From NCBI GenBank assembly GCA_026119855.1, contig JAOWBW010001627.1, positions 1 through 64,000 on the forward strand: 64,000 bases of DNA, read 5' to 3'. Shown here in pieces: positions 58,974-64,000 of this stretch (position 1 is the stretch's first letter; each line of letters starts with the position of its first letter). The notes below the pieces were generated by a model, which was not told where the DNA came from, made no database searches, and saw only the letters and a list, made by a program, of their open reading frames with translations. Position numbers and translations under genes: made by a program. This DNA is from Campanula takesimana (taxonomy: Eukaryota; Streptophyta; Magnoliopsida; Asterales; Campanulaceae).

Positions 58974-59208
58974 AAATGATTTTCTCACTTTTTTTTGCCA
59001 TTCTAAGAATGCATTGAGCAATTATTTTCGGTTGATTTAATTATACTAATAAAAATTTAAAAACGGTTATTGATAGTATTGTTGATGGTATATCAATAAC
59101 AAAGTTTTAATTTTTATTAGTATAATTGAATCAACCTAAAACTATTGATCGAAGTTTTTTCATAATAACAACAAAACAAAATGTTTTGGTTTCAGATGTT
59201 ATCATCAA

Positions 59209-59391
59209 GAATAATACTAGGGGCACAAAAAAGTCACAAAAACTTGCTAACAAAATCTTAGGTGTAATGATGCTATTGGTGTTTTTAATTAGAGTGTGAC
59301 GGGTCCATTATCGATGTAACCAATAAAATATCGCCACCTCACTTTGTGAGCAAGATTTTGTTGACCTTATTTTGTGCCCCTAGCATTGCTC
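59209..59391. mobile_element. MULE-type MITE, family M1, copy 3
   Basis: 183 bp; termini GAATAATACTAGGGGCAC and reversed GAGCAATGCTAGGGGCAC; exact 9-bp duplication TATCATCAA at 59200-59208 and 59392-59400. Confidence 0.93.
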
Positions 59392-59775
59392 TATCATCAA
59401 ATCTAAAAAATAATTTTTTTCACCACAATTTTACAAAAGTGTCTAATTATTGTCATTAATTAGTTCTCTAGTGCACACTTTATTTCTCTTATGCATCACT
59501 TTGCTAAAAACAATAATTTGTTTCGAAAATAACATAAAATTGGTATCTAAAAGTTTTTGACGCCAACATAAAATATAACTTTTGAACCAAGTTTAGATAC
59601 AAAAACAGTAAATTTTATGGTATGAAGTACTCCATTCTTCTGCCTAAAAATTTTAAAATTATTTTTGATTAAAATCAAAAATAGATTTAAAAAATTTCAG
59701 TTTCTTTTTCAAACGAAGGTAGTAGTAGTATTTTGACAAACCGTCCTTCACCAATAAATCAATGGTTTAGTCAAT

Positions 59776-59944
59776 GGGAAATAATAAAGTTACAAAAAAT
59801 GGCTTACAAAATGAGGTGTCATAATTGTATTGGTGTTTTTAATTAAAGTGTGTCGGGTCCACTATCGATATAGCCAATAAAATATCGCCACCACATCTTG
59901 TATCCTTCATTTTATAACTTTCTTTTGTAAGCTTAGCATTGCCC
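59776..59944. mobile_element. MULE-type MITE, family M1, diverged copy 4
   Basis: 169 bp; termini GGGAAATAATAAAGTTACA and reversed GGGCAATGCTAAGCTTACA. Flanks TTAGTCAAT and TTAGTCAAC (8 of 9). The centre (TTGGTGTTTTTAATTA and CGGGTCCACTATCGATAT) matches the other three copies. Confidence 0.82.
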
Positions 59945-60140
59945 TTAGTCAACGGGAAAATGAATGCAAGTGGGGTTCAAGTAATTAAAGGGATATACTC
60001 ACAACCGACAATATTCTTCAAGGTTGAAGCTGTAAAATATTGACTCTTGACTGCCTCAATTCCAGCTCAGCCCCTTACCAAAAACTCCTACAATAGCCAC
60101 TAATTTTTCCTTCAAAACTTATAACCACTCATTCTTTATA

Positions 60141-61274
60141 GGGCAAATTGTAATTTGGTTTCTGACATTTACATAGGTTTGCAATGTTGCTCACAACTGT
60201 TTAATTTCGCAATTTAGTATCCCAACATTTACATTTTTTTGCAATGTGGCTACAAAACTAACACCCGGTTAAAATTCTAACGAAATGACACCCATGTGAC
60301 TAGCACATGTCTTTTAAATAGATAAAATGGTCATTGAACTGCATTTTTAATAAGATTATCACAATTATTATTATTTTTTTGATATAAATACCCTTTTCAA
60401 TTAAGATAAAGTATTCAGTTTTAAAGTTGTATGTCTTCTCTCTCTTTCCTAGCTTAATTATTTTATAAATTAATTTATTGAATTTACTGGTTTGATTATA
60501 TTACATATTAATTTCCTTCCAAAACAATATAACAAACAAAATCATACAAATTATTTCTTATTTTAATTTGTTTAATTTAGATTAAACATGTATGTCTTCT
60601 CTCTCTTTTCTGCCTTTAATTTGTATAATTAAATTTAAAAGAAAAATAATACTTTCTTATCCTACCATTTGCAACAATAAAATCATTATTTATTTCATTT
60701 CACTTGAAGAAAAATATTTAAGAAAATTTATTTCACTTAAAAAGCGCTTAATAAATTATCGTAAATGTGGTTGCAAAATTATTTTGAGTTATAATCTAAC
60801 ATAAAATGTACTTATATATTTTTACTTGTTTTTTACGAAATATTTCTAATTCCCAATTATATAATTTTAAAAGTGTTTTAGTTTCTTTTTTTATTATTAA
60901 ATAAAATATTAAATTATGGTTAGAAAAATAAATGACTTTGTAAGGAATACGTAAATTATAAGTACCAAATAAAATAATATATATGTCAAATATTAAATTA
61001 ATCTATATTTTTAAAACTACAAAATGAATAAGGTAAAAAACAAAAGAAAACCTCACATGAGCGGCACATTGCCTCTTGAGAATTACCATTTTGTCCATTT
61101 AATAGACATGCTAGTCACATGGGTGTTATTTGGTTAGAATTTTAACTGGGTGTTAGTTTTATAGCCACATTGCTAAAAAAATGTAAATGTTAGGATACCA
61201 AATTGCGAAATTGAACTGTTGGGAGCAACATTGCAAATTTATGTAAATGTCAGGAACCAAATTGCAATTTGCCC
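60141..61274. mobile_element. non-autonomous MULE-like element with ~165-bp TIRs
   Basis: Left GGGCAAATTGTAATTTGG, right CCAAATTGCAATTTGCCC; TIRs continue through ACATTTACATA and AACTAACACCCGGTTAAAAT-type blocks. Exact 9-bp duplication TTCTTTATA at 60132-60140 and 61275-61283. AT-rich centre with no transposase. Confidence 0.93.
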
Positions 61275-61382
61275 TTCTTTATATAATTAAGTACTTGTAA
61301 AACTATTTATATGTACTATTCCATTATCCAAACAATAAATCCTCTTATTTATTTTATACTGCTATTTCTGTCTCTAATAGAT

Positions 61383-61629
61383 ACTCCCTCCGTCCCAAAA
61401 CAGCTTTCACCCTTTTTGAAAAGCACGGGAATTAATAAAATGTGTAAGAAAAGTGGGTGGTGTGAGAGGGAAGGAGAGAGAAAGTGGGGTAGAGAATATT
61501 AAATTGATAGTTGTTGTGAGTGGAGAGGAGAGAGAAGTAGTGGGAATCTTTTCTATTTTGGGAAAGTGGGACTTACCAATGGGACACCCAAATGGGAAAT
61601 ATGTGCAAGGTGTTTTGGGACGGAGGGAG
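61383..61629. mobile_element. Stowaway-like MITE (short form of the 45083 family)
   Basis: TA-flanked; left CTCCCTCCGTCCCAAAACAG, right reverse complement CTCCCTCCGTCCCAAAACAC. 247 bp, same ends as the 1.0-kb element at 45083-46090. Confidence 0.9.
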
Positions 61630-61802
61630 TATTCAAATTCCATTTTAAAAGACTTTCTAAAAATAGTTCTTTTTATATAATTTAGCGACAAAGATTCATA
61701 TAATCCCTTTATCCCGCTCGAAATTAGATTTTAATAAATTTAATTATACTTTGATCAAGAAATAGAATTTCACTCAAAAAGTATAACCACTCATTCTTTA
61801 TA

Positions 61803-62977
61803 GGGCTGGACTCTTGTGCGGTCGTCTCACGCCGTGAGACGGACCGTCCACGGGTCGACACGCCCGTCCAACCGCTAACCCACCCGCCCACCTAAATCTC
61901 AGCTTGACGCGGCTTTCCAGCACCTGTCACGTGGCGCACTTTAAAAAAAAATCAATAACTTTAAAATGTTATAATTTGAGATTCTAAAGTCGAAAAAAAT
62001 ATATCTGAAAACACTGTTGTGTTCGCCTCGAGACGAATCAAACTAAATGTGTCATGATATTGTTTTATTTTCTTCTATAAATCATATTTTTTTAACACAC
62101 AAAAAATATTGAGTTGCTCGTCGCTTAAAATGTAATACTTTTTATGAAAACAGTAACAATTTAATCTTGAGAAAGTAACACTTTTATTGTGAAAAGTAAC
62201 AGTGGTTTTTTGAGGATAACATAAGATTTACTCACACAAATTAATTACTGTTACATTTTATCAATTACAAAAGTTGAATGTAACAATTGAAATTCTGTAA
62301 TGTAACATAGTATTTGTGAAAAACAAAATGAAATAGTTTGATTTATTTTTTTTTAGAAAAAATAACAATTGAAATGCAACTGATTATATACATGAATTCT
62401 TACTGTCATTTTTAAAGAAAAAATGGTAACATTTACTCTATAAAACTGTTACATTCATCTATATAGCAAATTATAATTATATATGCACTCTGTTACACTT
62501 CAATTATTATTTTTCCTAACAACAAATACTATCAACCTATTTAAATTTTTCTGCAAAATTGTTGTTACATTTTACAATAAAAGTGTTACTTTTTAAACAC
62601 AAAACTGATATTTTTTTCTTCATAAAAACGGGTTACGTTTTAGAAGATGAACAGAGCATTCTTTTTCTTTGTTAAAAATATGTTAAAAAAAATAAATTCA
62701 AACTATATCATGACCTATATGATTTGATTCGTCTCGTCGAGTTCAGATATTTTTTTCAACTTCAAAATATCAAAAAAATGCATTTTAAAGTTATTGGAGT
62801 TTTTTTTAAAGGTGACATGTGTCGCAAGCTGGAATGAGGGAAGGACTGGCGGGCGGAGCCGGCACGCGGATTTGGAGTGGGCGGGCAGGTTCAACCCATG
62901 GAGGGTCCGTCTCACAGCGTGAGACGGTCTCACACGAGTATTTGCTGCTGTGAGACGGTCTCACACGAGTATTTGCC
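61803..62977. mobile_element. long-TIR foldback MULE-like element
   Basis: 1175 bp, left GGGCTGGACTCTTGTGCGG, right GTCTCACACGAGTATTTGCC, with arms of several hundred bp complementary to each other (AATAACTTTAAAATG, GAGACGAATCAAA, GTCATGATAT blocks) and GTAACA/TGTTAC-rich interior. Exact 9-bp duplication TTCTTTATA at 61794-61802 and 62978-62986. The right end has a tandem repeat of a 33-bp unit (GTGAGACGGTCTCACACGAG). Relative at 37040-37991. Confidence 0.88.
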
Positions 62978-62986
62978 TTCTTTATA

Positions 62987-63221
62987 CTCCCCTGGTCCCA
63001 AAATGATCTTCATACCTTTTTCACCATTACTACGAATGTACTTTGAACACTAATTTTAGGTCGATTCAATTATACTAACGAAAATCTAAAACTTGTTATT
63101 GATAATAACAAGTTTTATATTTTTATTAGAATAATCAAATCACCCTATAATTATTGCTCAAAGTTCATTCATAATAATAGCAACAAAAAAAACGTGAAGA
63201 TTAATTTTGGGATGAAAGATG
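62987..63221. mobile_element. Stowaway-like MITE
   Basis: TA-flanked; left CTCCCCTGGTCCCAAAATG; interior ACTTGTTATTGATAATAACAAGT palindrome as in 43612-43861. Inserted directly at the right TTCTTTATA of the foldback element. Confidence 0.8.
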
Positions 63222-63349
63222 TATAATTTAAATACTAAGTAAAACTACTTATATATACTATTCCAATTATCCAAACACTAATTTTAGTTTTATACCTCCC
63301 TAGTTAAAAAGATGTTTACAATCTTTTATTAGTTTTGTTTAACTAAACA

Positions 63350-63530
63350 ATGAGCTCTAGCTCAAGCGGTATCCGGTGCTAGCTTCTCATGTGGAGGTCA
63401 CGAGTTCGAATCCGTCAGAGAGATTTGTGTTAGCCTAAATAGCCTAGTTGTAGCCTTGTGTTAGTAGCCTAGTTATAGTCCAGTTGTAGCCTTCATGGCA
63501 TTATCATTGTAGAGACACACAGAAAATAGT
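63350..63530 (+). repeat. tRNA-derived SINE-like element
   Basis: A-box-like AGCTCAAGCGG (63359-63369) and B-box-like GTTCGAATCC (63404-63413) at tRNA-like spacing, followed by a non-tRNA body with repeats of AGCCTAGTTGTAGCC. Both boxes are well conserved. It is absent from the equivalent place in unit 1 of the duplication. Confidence 0.68.
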
Positions 63531-63645
63531 TACTTTTTATATAATTTAGCGACAAAGAATTATATAATTCTTTGTCCCGCTCAAAATAAAATTTTAACAA
63601 TCTTGATTATACTTTGATCAAGAAATAGAATTTTAGTAAAAATGA

Positions 63646-63897
63646 TTATACTTTGACCAAATAACTTAATTATGAAACAATTTTTATTTGAAAATGAACA
63701 TTTAGAAAAAGAGAGTAGTTTCTTTTAGAGGATCTCTTAAAGATTATTATTTAATTAATAAACGTTACTCAGCTATTCTTTTATTTTTTATTTTTGCAAA
63801 AATCTACATTTATTTATGAGAAAGGAAAAAAGTACATCTACTATATGTTGCATGAAATCAGCACTATGTTTAAATATGACTTCATTTTGTGGATATA
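63646..63897. other. AT-rich spacer
   Basis: No gene or clear repeat recognised. Confidence 0.5.
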
Positions 63898-64000
63898 CTC
63901 CCTCCGTCCCAAAATGATCTTCACATTTGACTATTCAAACTTTTTAAGGATATGAACACTTGATTCACTAGTCATGTTTTGTTTGGGCACTTTTAAGCCT
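63898..64000. mobile_element. Stowaway-like MITE, cut by window end
   Basis: Left end CTCCCTCCGTCCCAAAATG after TA, as in 43612-43861. The right end lies outside the window. Confidence 0.6.

Larger units (their letters stand above)
57313..59208. other. intergenic spacer
   Basis: No gene supported. Contains a Stowaway-like MITE (57653-57908), a direct repeat pair (58687-58760 and 58899-58973) and a degraded Stowaway-like element near 58970-59195. Confidence 0.6.
60112..63645. repeat. tandem segmental duplication (two units)
   Basis: Unit 1 is about 60112-61775 and unit 2 about 61776-63645. Shared blocks: ATAACCACTCATTCTTTATA (60121 and 61783), TACTATTCCATTATCCAAAC versus TACTATTCCAATTATCCAAA (61314 and 63258), and TTTAGCGACAAAG plus ATACTTTGATCAAGAAATAG (61681 and 63546). 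Each unit has different later insertions. Confidence 0.8.

Overview
This is an intergenic-rich stretch of a flowering-plant (probably eudicot) nuclear genome. It is AT-rich and contains one intact intron-bearing plant gene, Ty1/copia and Ty3/gypsy LTR retrotransposons, Stowaway-, Tourist- and MULE-type miniature transposons and tRNA-derived SINE-like pieces. I see no bacterial-type operons, CRISPR arrays or rRNA genes. Species cannot be fixed from the sequence alone.

The only host gene is on the minus strand at 38146-42142: five coding exons giving an 822-residue plant TBC-domain (Rab GTPase-activating) protein related to the TBC1D5/gyp1-like group. Everything else is transposon or decayed spacer.

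Layout: 1-5282, a plus-strand copia element (5' end outside the window) joined to an inverted solo LTR of another family (5276-6880). 7652-28054, a minus-strand copia element of the same family, split at 9080-23247 by a chromodomain gypsy element arranged LTR-internal-LTR-internal-LTR; 5-bp target duplications flank the gypsy insertion. 28055-38000, spacer packed with MITEs, a 1.4-kb MULE, SINE-like pieces, a solo LTR (33772-35122), two abutting Tourist-like MITEs and a long foldback element. 42500-51200, MITE-rich spacer plus a fossil copia gag interrupted by a 1.0-kb Stowaway-like element and by a third copia copy (46435-50686). 51200-57307, a fourth copia copy with both LTRs, PBS, PPT and TSD but no coding capacity. 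57313-64000, MITE/MULE-rich spacer including a tandem segmental duplication whose two halves carry different MULE-like elements at the same 9-bp target.

The strongest leads: (i) a defective copia sublineage (copies at 7652-28054 and 51200-57307) sharing a frameshifting gag deletion and a ruined zinc knuckle, one copy of which still has LTRs differing at only about seven sites, implying mobilisation in trans; (ii) GC-rich hypervariable short-repeat arrays with a CGGYCG-type core at the same leader position in copia copies and also in gypsy and unrelated LTRs; (iii) duplicated leader hairpins conserved between copia copies; (iv) a four-copy MULE-type MITE family with clear 9-bp TSDs; (v) two different MULEs at the same paralogous target. 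No new protein-based system was found.
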